Source: Bacillus sp. UNC41MFS5
Lineage (GTDB): Bacteria > Bacillota > Bacilli > Bacillales_B > DSM-18226
Assembly: GCF_000686805.1 (NCBI RefSeq)
Contig: NZ_KK366018.1
Span: 285,759 to 349,758 of the forward strand
Direction: 5' to 3'
Length of the DNA: 64,000 bases
Position 1 is the first letter of the stretch. The number at the start of each line of letters is the position of its first letter. Below the pieces are notes generated by a model. That model was not told the DNA's origin and did not search any database. It saw only the letters and a list, made by a program, of their open reading frames with translations. The translations under genes and the position numbers were made by a program. Of this stretch, positions 24,768 through 32,751 are shown in pieces.

Positions 24768-25703
24768 TTAATAATGATACTCCCTGTTCACCGGTGAAGG
24801 CTTCATTAAGAAATCCTTTAATGCCTCTCGATTTTCCTCCAAATTGATTTCTAGAACAGCACCAGCATGAGGATAGGTTTTGTTAACATAGCTATTTTGG
24901 ACCGGGATACGTAAACTGTCGATATTTTTGATTGGATAAAAAACTAGTTTTGACAGTACTGCTAAAATCTCTCCTTTATCCATGTCTGACTCCACATGAT
25001 TTAAACTTTCCTCAACAAAATCCGGCAGGGCGGCTAACGACTCTATATGACTAAATTTGTTTTTCAACTGTTCCTTTACCTTGACGATAACTTCCTGTTG
25101 TCGTTTAACGCGACCAAAATCACTTTCGTCATCATGCCTAAACCGAACATATTTTAACAATTCTCTTCCTTTTAGCGCATTTTCTCCAGGGTTCACCTTC
25201 ATATTGAAATCATCAATCATCTTTTGACTAACATTTACAGTAATACCCTCTGGAGCAATCAAGTCAATAAAATTCGCAAACCCTTCAAAATCTATAGAAA
25301 TGGAATGGTCCACTTTTATACCGAAATTTTGATAAATGGTCTTTTTTAATAATTCATTTCCCCCGATAAAATAGGCCATATTAAGCTTGTCGTAGCCCTT
25401 TTTATGCCCGGGAATCTTGACATAACTGTCTCTCATCACACTAATTAACTTGATATTACCTTCTTTAGGAACATATTGAGCAATTATGATGGCATCTGAA
25501 AAGGATTGAGGTTCGCCTCTTGAATCACTACCAATTAAGAGAAAGTTCATCATTCCTTTTTTATCTTTATGATTGGTACTATCTTCAATTTTGGATGGTG
25601 AAGAGGGTTGAACTTGATTTTGGTCACTTAAATTTCCAGCTGAACAGCCTCCTAAAAAAATAGAAAGTAAAATTATCATAAATATTCTCAAGCTTTTCAC
25701 CAA
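24768..25703 (-). CDS. LytR-CpsA-Psr (LCP) family protein with a lipobox
   Basis: 311 residues. The LCP domain spans about 50-200: NFLLIGSDSRGEPQSFSDAIIIAQ (pyrophosphate-binding Asp/Arg), ISVMRDSYVKIPGHKKGYDKLNMAYFIGG, and RFRHDDESDFGRVKRQQEVI with its conserved Arg residues. LCP enzymes attach teichoic acids or other glycopolymers to peptidoglycan. The N-terminus ends in LGGC, a lipoprotein signal, whereas most LCP proteins keep a transmembrane anchor. Monocistronic. Confidence 0.88.
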   Translation of the reverse strand: MVKSLRIFMIILLSIFLGGCSAGNLSDQNQVQPSSPSKIEDSTNHKDKKGMMNFLLIGSDSRGEPQSFSDAIIIAQYVPKEGNIKLISVMRDSYVKIPGHKKGYDKLNMAYFIGGNELLKKTIYQNFGIKVDHSISIDFEGFANFIDLIAPEGITVNVSQKMIDDFNMKVNPGENALKGRELLKYVRFRHDDESDFGRVKRQQEVIVKVKEQLKNKFSHIESLAALPDFVEESLNHVESDMDKGEILAVLSKLVFYPIKNIDSLRIPVQNSYVNKTYPHAGAVLEINLEENREALKDFLMKPSPVNREYHY

Positions 25704-25881
25704 CTTTCACTAATATTCGATTCAAGATAAAAGTTGCTACTCTGTTAATTTCTCATCTTTTGCTTTTGTTTATTCTTCATTGCCATTATCTTTCCTTCCA
25801 TAAACCTTATAATCACAGGATGATTTGCATAAAATTCCCTTTATTACACATATTAAGAAAAAATTATTTTGAGGGATATCC

Positions 25882-27378
25882 ATGAAACCAAAGGCAGATC
25901 TTCCCAGCAAAGAAGCAAGCTCACAAAACGATGAGAATCAAAATTGGCTCCAACGATTATCAAAATCCAATGACTTTGTTCATGAGCACACTTCCATTAA
26001 AAAGGAGAATCCTTTTTGGCTTTCGTACTATCGGACACTGATTTCATCTGACATCCTTCACCAGGATGTTTTGCCCTTTTTGAATGAGCAACTATCATTA
26101 GAGGAATTAAAAAGTGTTATACCTGTACAAGAAATTCTTTGTACAAATGATCCTAAGGTAATCATTGAAAACCTAATGCGGGGATTCTTGGCACTTCAAA
26201 GGCATGAACAAGATGAAGAATGTTTATTAATAAATATTGCTAACAGTAAATTCCGTGATGTTAGTATAGCAATGATGGAATCGTCGACAGTTGGACCACA
26301 AGTTGGTTTTATTGAAGAATTAGACACCAATATTAATCTTATTCGAAAACGATTACCTGTCCCTGAATTGCTTATAATCGAAATGAAAGTCGGCGAACTT
26401 TCAAAAACCAATGTTGCCGTTATCTATATGGATGGGATTGCGGATCCGGAAAATGTGAACACGGTTGTTCAAAGAATAAACGATGTTCAATATGATCATA
26501 TCCAGGACAGTGCTTATCTTTCTTCAATGATTGAGGACAATACGAATTCCTTGTTCCCACAATCAATATCAACTGAGCGAGTCGATCGTGTGGCAGCAGG
26601 GCTAACAGAAGGAAAAATAATCATTGCAGTGGATGGTTCACCAAATCTAGTCCTTGTTCCAGTTACCTTAATTGAATCGTTTATTGCGATGGAAGATTAT
26701 AGTTATTCCTGGATTATTGGAAATTTCTTTCGACTCATACGCTTTTTTACTTTGTACATTTCTGGGCTAGCTACTCCCTTGTATGTAGCGATCATGACGT
26801 ATCATTATGAATTGATTCCTGCCCCATTGCTCGAAACTCTAGTTGGTTCAAGGGCAACTGTTCCCTTTCCTCCTTTTTTAGAGGCTTTAATGTTAGAAAT
26901 CATGATTGAAATGGTTAAAGAGGCAGGTATTCGTTTACCATTTAAAATCGGGCAATCTCTTGGGGTTGTGGGTGGGATTGTTATCGGACAGGCAGTCGTT
27001 GAAGCGGGGTTAACTAGTAATGTATTGCTTATTTTAGTAGGGCTCGGTACCCTAGCTTCCTATACGTCGCCGGTATATAAATTTAGCAACACTGTTCGGT
27101 TTATTAAGTTTCCAGTAATTATTCTTTCCCAATGGTTTGGATTGTTTGGGGTGTTTTTAGGATGGCAATTTACACAAATCCATTTATTACGGTTAACTTC
27201 TCTCGGGCGTCCTTATTTAAGCTTATACCCAATACGATCAACATCTTTTCAAGATCTTTGGTTTAGACTTCCTTTTTCCAAACAGCAAGAAAATCCGACC
27301 ACCCTTAGACCGCAAAAGAAAAGAAAAGCAACTGGGAATCGAGAAAACCCAGAGCCAGTGAACGATTTTTATGAATAA
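25882..27378 (+). CDS. Spore germination receptor subunit A (GerA family)
   Basis: 498 residues. The N-terminal cytoplasmic domain (WLQRLSKSNDFVHEH ... SSTVGPQVGFIEELDTNINLIRKRLP) leads to the GerA signature ERVDRVAAGLTEGKIIIAVDGSPNLVLVP near 235-262. Membrane helices then include VGSRATVPFPPFLEALMLEIMIEMVKEAGIRLP. It is the A subunit of a nutrient germinant receptor of the inner spore membrane. It forms a three-gene operon with B (20 nt downstream) and C (overlapping by 8 bp). The ligand cannot be predicted. Confidence 0.95.
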   Translation: MKPKADLPSKEASSQNDENQNWLQRLSKSNDFVHEHTSIKKENPFWLSYYRTLISSDILHQDVLPFLNEQLSLEELKSVIPVQEILCTNDPKVIIENLMRGFLALQRHEQDEECLLINIANSKFRDVSIAMMESSTVGPQVGFIEELDTNINLIRKRLPVPELLIIEMKVGELSKTNVAVIYMDGIADPENVNTVVQRINDVQYDHIQDSAYLSSMIEDNTNSLFPQSISTERVDRVAAGLTEGKIIIAVDGSPNLVLVPVTLIESFIAMEDYSYSWIIGNFFRLIRFFTLYISGLATPLYVAIMTYHYELIPAPLLETLVGSRATVPFPPFLEALMLEIMIEMVKEAGIRLPFKIGQSLGVVGGIVIGQAVVEAGLTSNVLLILVGLGTLASYTSPVYKFSNTVRFIKFPVIILSQWFGLFGVFLGWQFTQIHLLRLTSLGRPYLSLYPIRSTSFQDLWFRLPFSKQQENPTTLRPQKKRKATGNRENPEPVNDFYE

Positions 27379-27397
27379 ATCGTAAAGGGGTATTCCA

Positions 27398-28483
27398 GTG
27401 CAAGTGAATAAAAGGCATCAAGTTTCTCCCTATTTAGTTTTCTTTATTATTTATAATTCACAAGTTGGGGTTGGCATATTAGGATTCCAAAGAACCATTG
27501 CTGCGAAAGCAGGATATGATGCTTGGATTGGTGTACTCTTGGCAGGGTGTTTAGTTCAACTATTCATATGGATGATGTATAAACTGCTCGAAAAAGCCGA
27601 TGGAGATATCGTTGATGTCCATTCAAAAGTGTTTGGGAATATTCTTGGTAATTTTTTTAGTTTTATCATTATGATTTATTATTGGTTGGCAAGTGTCTCG
27701 GTCTTACTTGGATTTATTGAGATTATTCAAGTTTGGATGTTCCCTACATTACCCTCATGGATACTTTGTTCATTAATCTTAGTTGTAGTTTATTATTGTG
27801 TATCTGGAGGATTTCGGGTTATTGTTGGTGTTTCTTTTTTGTCATTTATTTTTCCACAAATCACCCTAATCGTCCTTTATATTTTTCCATTGAAAGCTGC
27901 TCATTTTTCCAATTTACTGCCAATCATGAATCATTCTTTTTTGGATATGCTAGATGCAGTCAAAAGTTCTATGTATACGTTAGCAGGAACAGAAACGTTA
28001 CTCATGTTCTATCCATTTATAAGAGATCCTAAATCGTCAAAAAAGTTCGCTCATTTAGCTGTATTGTTTACTACCTTACTATATACGCTTTCTGCGATTG
28101 TATCATTTACCTATTATAGTGAAAGACAGTTAAAAGAAATCATTTGGCCAGAATTAACTTTAATAAAAATTATCCGGCTATCTTTTTTAGAACGCTTTGA
28201 ATACCTATATATCTCCATGTATTTAATTATCGTTTCAGCATTGATCACTTTACTGTTATGGTGTACTACCAGAGGTCTAAAGAGAATTTTTAAAAAGAAA
28301 CAAAAGAACTTTTTAATCATTTTAAGCCTACTCAGTGTCGTTATATCTCAATTAATAAACGAACAATGGAAAGAAACACTGGGTAAATACGTAACCCAAC
28401 TAAATTTATGGATCTTTTACGGCTACATCCCAATCCTCCTAATAATTTTCACAATACTAAGAAGGAGAAAACAAAATGGCTAA
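27398..28483 (+). CDS. Spore germination receptor subunit B (GerAB permease family)
   Basis: 361 residues with ten membrane helices. It starts at GTG with AAAGGGG upstream. GerAB/ArcD family features: QVGVGILGFQRTIAAKAGYDAWIGVLLAG near the N-terminus and SSMYTLAGTETLLMFYPFI in the middle. The family binds amino-acid or sugar germinants within an APC-type fold. Middle gene of the ger operon. Confidence 0.93.
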   Translation: MQVNKRHQVSPYLVFFIIYNSQVGVGILGFQRTIAAKAGYDAWIGVLLAGCLVQLFIWMMYKLLEKADGDIVDVHSKVFGNILGNFFSFIIMIYYWLASVSVLLGFIEIIQVWMFPTLPSWILCSLILVVVYYCVSGGFRVIVGVSFLSFIFPQITLIVLYIFPLKAAHFSNLLPIMNHSFLDMLDAVKSSMYTLAGTETLLMFYPFIRDPKSSKKFAHLAVLFTTLLYTLSAIVSFTYYSERQLKEIIWPELTLIKIIRLSFLERFEYLYISMYLIIVSALITLLLWCTTRGLKRIFKKKQKNFLIILSLLSVVISQLINEQWKETLGKYVTQLNLWIFYGYIPILLIIFTILRRRKQNG

Positions 28484-29561
28484 TCGAACCTTAATAGTAA
28501 TATGGGTTACTATTTTCTTATTATCCGGTTGTTCTCTGATACCCACCAACATTGTCAATCAAATAAATATGACGCAGGGGGTAGGATATGATTGGGCCGG
28601 AAAAAAAATGATAAAAGGATCCATTACCTATCCAATTTATAAGAAGGATCAGCCCTCTACCACTGAAGTCAAAATATCCTTGGGTGAAACGAGTAAAGAA
28701 ATTCGGAGCAACATAAATAATGAGTCACGGTATCCATTAGTCAGCGGTCAATTACGGGTTGCACTTTTTGGAAAATCACTAGCAAAAAAAGGGATTACTG
28801 ATGTGGTTGACACCCTAAACCGTGACCCAGCCATAGGCAGTGTTATTCAAATGGCTGTCGTCGATGGGGATGCCAGTGAACTACTTAAAATGGAGAAATT
28901 CAAAACAGAAAATGTTTCGTTGTTTGTACAAGAAATGCTGGATCAATCCATGAAATCAGATAATCTTCCTGAATCAAATTTACAAACATATTCATTTCAA
29001 TTTAACCAAAATGGACAGGATCCCTATTTGCCATTAATCAAACAGATAGAAGATAATATTAAAATTATTGGCCTGGCGATATTAAAAGATGATCGATATG
29101 TCTTTCCTATTTTTATGGAGGATGCATTCACATTTAAATGTTTAGTTGATAAATATATACAAGGCTTACAGCGTTTCACTTTAGAAAATGGTGAAAAGGT
29201 CGTTCTAGATAATCTTCATTCAAAAGCACACTATCAAGTAAAAATAAAAAAAGGCCGACCGGAATTTACGATTAATCTTAAGTTGAAAACAAGGCTTCAG
29301 GAATTCACATCTCCCAAGAAAAAAAGGGTAGCATTGGATAAAAAACATATCCAAAAGGAAATTGCCGAGCAATTAGAAGAGCACTCATTAAAACTCATCA
29401 AAAAGTTTCAAAAGCATGAAGTGGACCCTTTAGGTCTAGGTGCAAAATATAGAGAACAAAATCGCGATTTTAATGAAAAAAAATGGAAGAGATTCTATCC
29501 AACAGCAAAAGTTCATGTACATGTAAAGGTAGATATCAAACAAACTGGGACTGTAGATTAA
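28476..29561 (+). CDS. Spore germination receptor subunit C (Ger(x)C lipoprotein)
   Basis: 361 residues. A signal peptide ends at the lipobox LSGC (residues 16-19), followed by the Ger(x)C three-domain protein: TQGVGYDWAGKKMIKGSITYP, RYPLVSGQLRVALFGKSLAKKGI, and the C-terminal LKKFQKHEVDPLGLGAKYREQNRDF region with KVHVHVKVDIKQTGTV. It is anchored by lipid outside the inner spore membrane. It overlaps the B gene by 8 bp. The tRNA-like gene lies 51 nt after its stop with no terminator between. Confidence 0.93.
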   Translation: MANRTLIVIWVTIFLLSGCSLIPTNIVNQINMTQGVGYDWAGKKMIKGSITYPIYKKDQPSTTEVKISLGETSKEIRSNINNESRYPLVSGQLRVALFGKSLAKKGITDVVDTLNRDPAIGSVIQMAVVDGDASELLKMEKFKTENVSLFVQEMLDQSMKSDNLPESNLQTYSFQFNQNGQDPYLPLIKQIEDNIKIIGLAILKDDRYVFPIFMEDAFTFKCLVDKYIQGLQRFTLENGEKVVLDNLHSKAHYQVKIKKGRPEFTINLKLKTRLQEFTSPKKKRVALDKKHIQKEIAEQLEEHSLKLIKKFQKHEVDPLGLGAKYREQNRDFNEKKWKRFYPTAKVHVHVKVDIKQTGTVD

Positions 29562-29612
29562 TTTTTAAAAATGGAGCGGATATTTTTAAGGTAAATGGTC
29601 AAAATAAAAACA

Positions 29613-29697
29613 GGGCTTGTAGCTCAAGTGGTAGAGCAACCTGTAGTCCTTCTTGTTGACTGCAGTGTGTCTTGTGGGTTCAAGTCCCACCAAGCCC
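29613..29697 (+). tRNA. tRNA-like gene with an abnormal anticodon arm (isotype unclear)
   Basis: 85 nt. The acceptor stem GGGCTTG/CAAGCCC (7 bp), T8-A9, D arm GCTC/GAGC with AAGTGGTA loop, and T arm GTGGG/CCCAC with loop TTCAAGT are all canonical. The segment between D and T arms is 36 nt instead of about 22. It holds an 8-bp stem (29641-29648 with 29658-29665) and a 9-nt loop CTTCTTGTT. If read with T33-CTT-G37, the anticodon would be CTT (Lys), but the stem is too long and displaced. No CCA is encoded. It could be a pseudo-tRNA, a decoy or regulatory RNA, or an unusual true tRNA. Confidence 0.6.
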
Positions 29698-29716
29698 TTT
29701 TCTATATTAGCCAACG

Positions 29717-29757
29717 AAAAAAGGTAAGTCAGTAATAACACTGACTTACCTTTTTTT
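29717..29757 (+). terminator. Terminator after tRNA-like gene
   Basis: GGTAAGTCAGT pairs with ACTGACTTACC over AATAAC, flanked by A and T runs (seven T at the plus 3' end). Confidence 0.88.
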
Positions 29758-29773
29758 ATTAACCCTCAAAAGT

Positions 29774-29801
29774 AAAGGGACCACAAAGTGTCAGTCCCTT
29801 T
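29774..29801. terminator. Hairpin downstream of feoB-C
   Basis: AAAGGGAC pairs with GTCCCTTT, with a possible inner CAC/GTG. The minus-strand T run is weak, and the plus strand has TTTTTT, so it may serve either direction. Confidence 0.55.
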
Positions 29802-29810
29802 TTTCAATCT

Positions 29811-31184
29811 TTATAGTAAGCCAAAATATCTAACCGTTTGTGTAATAATGAGGGGAACAAAGATTGCGATAACAGTCGGAATCAAGAAAGCGAGAAATGT
29901 CCATTTCTTACTCTTCGTTTCTTTATAAATATTTAGCAAGGTCGTTCCGCATGGATAATGAAGAAGCGAAAATAACATCATATTTAGTGCAGTGAGCCAC
30001 GTCCAACCGTGATCAAGAAAGATTTTCTTCAAATCTACCATGCTATCAACTTCGGTTAAAGATCCTGTTGATAAATAACCCATCAATAGGATTGGAAGAA
30101 CAATTTCGTTTGCCGGTAACCCTAAAATAAACGCCATCATGATGTAACCGTCAAGGCCAAGCATTTTTCCAAATGGGTCCAAAAACTCAACAGCATACAT
30201 CAAAATGCTGGTATCACCAATGTAAATATTCGCAAACACCCAAGTTAAAATCGCTGCTGGAGCAGCCACTTTAACGGCGCGAACTAATACAGACCAAGAC
30301 TTTGTTAAAGATGATCGAATCACGGTATCAAATATCTTCGGTTTACGGTAAGGCGGTAATTCTAATGTGTAATGAGTTGGTACTCCTTTTAGGGCCGTTT
30401 TCGACAGAACCCAAGAAACAAAAAAGGTTACCACTATACCAAATAAAACAATACCGACAACGACCCCTGTGGTAACTAGTGATGCTGCCCCACCTGTAAA
30501 ATTGGCAGCCATGAATAACGATGCTAAAACAATTAAAGTTCCCCATCGGCCATTACATGGAACAAAGTTGTTTGTAAGGATGGCCAGCATCCGCTCTCTT
30601 GGTGATTCAATAATCCTTGTTGAAATAACCGCTGCCGCATTACAGCCAAATCCCATCGCCATTGTTAATGATTGCTTCCCATGGGCACCTACTCTTTTAA
30701 AGAGCCGATCCATGTTAAAGGCTACCCTTGGAAGATAACCATAATTTTCTAATAATGCAAATGTTGGAAAAAAGATCGCCATCGGCGGTAGCATAACACT
30801 AATCACCCATGTCGTTCCTCGGTATAAACCGAGAACAAGGACTCCGTGCAACCAATCGGGTGCATGCAGGAAGGTAAAAAATGATGTAATATACCCCTCT
30901 AAGAATCCAAAAAACTCAGCTATCATGGAGGATGGGATATTTGCTCCTGCGATTGTTAAATAAAATAGAACTCCTAACATAGCAATCATGATGGGAAAAC
31001 CAAAAATTGGTGAAGTAAAAACTGCATCCAGTTTTTCGGTTCGAGTATCCCTTTTTGATTGTGTGTAGGTAATTCCTTCATGACATAATTTATGACTGCG
31101 ATCGTAAAGGTTTTGAACAATGTCATCTCTCAGCTTTGGTGTCGACAGCTCCTGAGCTTCAGCATAAAGCTTTTGAATACTCAT
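29811..31184 (-). CDS. feoB: FeoB permease domain as a separate protein (split FeoB)
   Basis: 457 residues with about 8-9 membrane helices and two Gate (nucleoside-recognition) domains. Iron-path motifs of FeoB are present: MGFGCNAAAVISTRII (GCN motif) and NNFVPCNGRWGTLIVLAS (PCNGR). No G domain is present; that is encoded by the upstream gene, which this ORF overlaps by 26 bp. It has its own AGGAGGTGG Shine-Dalgarno inside the GTPase gene, so two polypeptides are made. Ferrous iron uptake across the membrane is the expected role. Confidence 0.9.
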   Translation of the reverse strand: MSIQKLYAEAQELSTPKLRDDIVQNLYDRSHKLCHEGITYTQSKRDTRTEKLDAVFTSPIFGFPIMIAMLGVLFYLTIAGANIPSSMIAEFFGFLEGYITSFFTFLHAPDWLHGVLVLGLYRGTTWVISVMLPPMAIFFPTFALLENYGYLPRVAFNMDRLFKRVGAHGKQSLTMAMGFGCNAAAVISTRIIESPRERMLAILTNNFVPCNGRWGTLIVLASLFMAANFTGGAASLVTTGVVVGIVLFGIVVTFFVSWVLSKTALKGVPTHYTLELPPYRKPKIFDTVIRSSLTKSWSVLVRAVKVAAPAAILTWVFANIYIGDTSILMYAVEFLDPFGKMLGLDGYIMMAFILGLPANEIVLPILLMGYLSTGSLTEVDSMVDLKKIFLDHGWTWLTALNMMLFSLLHYPCGTTLLNIYKETKSKKWTFLAFLIPTVIAIFVPLIITQTVRYFGLL

Positions 31185-31878
31185 TCTCTACACCACCTCC
31201 TGCAACCAATCGGTTACTAATTTCATTCAGTAATGATTCATCTCCATCTAGCAATCTCAAAGAAACCCAACGAGAGGATAATTGATCTCCAATAAATTCA
31301 CGTACTTTAGGTTCAATTTTTTTAATCTTAGCTTCGATCTCCGCAGGATAGGACACCTGTACCGGGTTGCATTCAATCACCCCAGTCACAATCCGATCAA
31401 TGGTATCTAAAAGCATAGGAAATCCCTTTTTGTTCCTGGCAGAAATCTTGATGACGGGAACCCCCAATCGATTGGTCAACAATCGCTCATTAATCTGAAT
31501 TCCTTGTTCTTCCGCAACATCAATTAAATTGATACAAATGACAACATTTGTTGTCATCTCTAATACCTGCAACGCTAGATTTAAATTACGCTCTAATGAA
31601 GTCGCATCTAATACCACAACCGTCACATCTGGTTTTTCGAAAACGATATAATTTCGCGCAACTTCTTCATCCGTTGAATTCGAGAAAAGTGAGTAGGTAC
31701 CAGGAAGATCAATAAGATTAAACGTTTTATCTTTATGCTGAACAGTCCCGTGTGCCAGTGAAACGGTTTTTCCTGCCCAATTCCCTGTATGTTGTCTGAG
31801 GCCGGTTAAGGCATTGAACAAGGTACTTTTCCCAGTATTCGGATTTCCAGCTAAGGCAATTCGATATTCATTACTCAT
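31159..31878 (-). CDS. feoB: FeoB small GTPase domain as a separate protein
   Basis: 239 residues. G1 ALAGNPNTGKSTLFNALTG, switch I region HTGNWAGKTV, G3 LIDLPGTYSL, G4 in CINLIDVAEEQG (NLID) and G5-like ISARNKKGF. A helical GDI-like segment follows (IEAKIKKIEPKVREFIGDQLSSRWVSLRLLDGD). This is the N-terminal half of FeoB, ending at a true stop before the membrane domain. It overlaps feoA by 8 bp and the permease ORF by 26 bp, so the three are translationally coupled. Confidence 0.92.
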   Translation of the reverse strand: MSNEYRIALAGNPNTGKSTLFNALTGLRQHTGNWAGKTVSLAHGTVQHKDKTFNLIDLPGTYSLFSNSTDEEVARNYIVFEKPDVTVVVLDATSLERNLNLALQVLEMTTNVVICINLIDVAEEQGIQINERLLTNRLGVPVIKISARNKKGFPMLLDTIDRIVTGVIECNPVQVSYPAEIEAKIKKIEPKVREFIGDQLSSRWVSLRLLDGDESLLNEISNRLVAGGGVENEYSKALC

Positions 31879-32122
31879 AAGACACCAGCTCCCCCTCTAT
31901 TCTTGAACTTTCCTCTCTTCGTAGTGCGATGGTTGTTTGACTGACACGAAAAGCAATTGGATCTCCTAACGGACTTTTTCGGATAACCTCTACGAGCGCT
32001 CCATTCACAAATCCTAAATCTAATAATCTTCTTCTCATGACACCCTCTAGATTTATATCAGTTATTTTTATTAAATTTCCTTTTTGACCATTCACAAGTT
32101 TGATAATTTTAGGGTTATCCAT
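31871..32122 (-). CDS. feoA: FeoA ferrous iron transport protein
   Basis: 83 residues with an SH3-like FeoA domain: GQKGNLIKITDINLEGVMRRRLLDLGFVNGALVEVIRKSPLGDPIAFRVSQTTIALRREES. It regulates or assembles FeoB. It overlaps the GTPase gene by 8 bp. I could not find a Fur box in the 240 nt upstream; a weak hairpin with a T run (minus strand, 32244-32272) lies in the presumed leader. Confidence 0.93.
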   Translation of the reverse strand: MDNPKIIKLVNGQKGNLIKITDINLEGVMRRRLLDLGFVNGALVEVIRKSPLGDPIAFRVSQTTIALRREESSRIEGELVSYE

Positions 32123-32243
32123 CTCTCTTTCCCCACCTTCAAAGTTTTTACCGTGTGCAACTTTTCTTTAATTATATGTAATAATTCTAAAAATGTCTCC
32201 TATTTAGCAAAAAAAATTATTATTTATGTGTGGACCTTTATCT

Positions 32244-32272
32244 AAAAAAAGGAATAAAAGCCATTTTTATTC
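32244..32272 (-). terminator. AT-rich hairpin with T run upstream of feoA
   Basis: Minus strand GAATAAAA-ATGGC-TTTTATTC is followed by CTTTTTTTAG, about 120 nt before the feoA start. It could be an attenuator or a weak terminator of antisense transcription. Confidence 0.35.
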
Positions 32273-32374
32273 AAGGAAGTAATCTATATCACTTGAATTT
32301 TTAACAAGTTATGGTAATCTAAAGTTAATTTTTAAAATATTCAGTTTTTTTAAAAATACGAAGGGGTGAGTAAA

Positions 32375-32695
32375 ATGTTTGATTCTTCAGGAGGCTCCTA
32401 CGAGGTAGTCAACTCAAATATTTGTCAAAGTTGTGGGAGTGTAACCTTCCAACCGGATGTATCTTCTACTAGAAATAAGAAAGGATTGACTTATGTAATT
32501 TTGGGATGGTTGTTCTTCGCCGTATCGCTTGTCTTCATGCCGCTCTTGTTCGGAGTTGGGGCTGTATTTATGGGCATCATGACTTTTTGTGAACGCAGTC
32601 AGATCCACGGTGCGATCCTTACTTTTTTTGCAGCCACAGGTTTAATCCTTGGGACACTGTTTAGCTTTATGGTATCAGGAACATTTTTTATTTAA
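32375..32695 (+). CDS. Small membrane protein with a CxxC motif
   Basis: 106 residues from ATG 32375 (AGGGG 8 nt upstream; an in-frame GTG at 32366 overlaps that site). Single CQSCG near residue 17, then two long hydrophobic segments (YVILGWLFFAVSLVFMPLLFGVGAVFMGIM and AILTFFAATGLILGTLFSFMV). Resembles small zinc-ribbon-leading membrane proteins but has only one Cys pair. Function unknown. Lies between feoA and a helicase on the opposite strand. Confidence 0.6.
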   Translation: MFDSSGGSYEVVNSNICQSCGSVTFQPDVSSTRNKKGLTYVILGWLFFAVSLVFMPLLFGVGAVFMGIMTFCERSQIHGAILTFFAATGLILGTLFSFMVSGTFFI

Positions 32696-32703
32696 GAACT
32701 ACA

Positions 32704-32737
32704 AAACCCCTTATGGAAAAGACTCCATTAGGGGTTT
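32704..32737. terminator. Bidirectional terminator
   Basis: AAACCCCTTATGGA pairs with TCCATTAGGGGTTT with a short loop, between convergent genes. Confidence 0.75.
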
Positions 32738-32751
32738 ATCTTCTAAAGCAT

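Noticed and set aside
31159..31184. Frameshift in feoB
   Set aside because: Each half has its own start, ribosome binding site and proper end; the split architecture is coherent, so it is reported as a split gene rather than a pseudogene.
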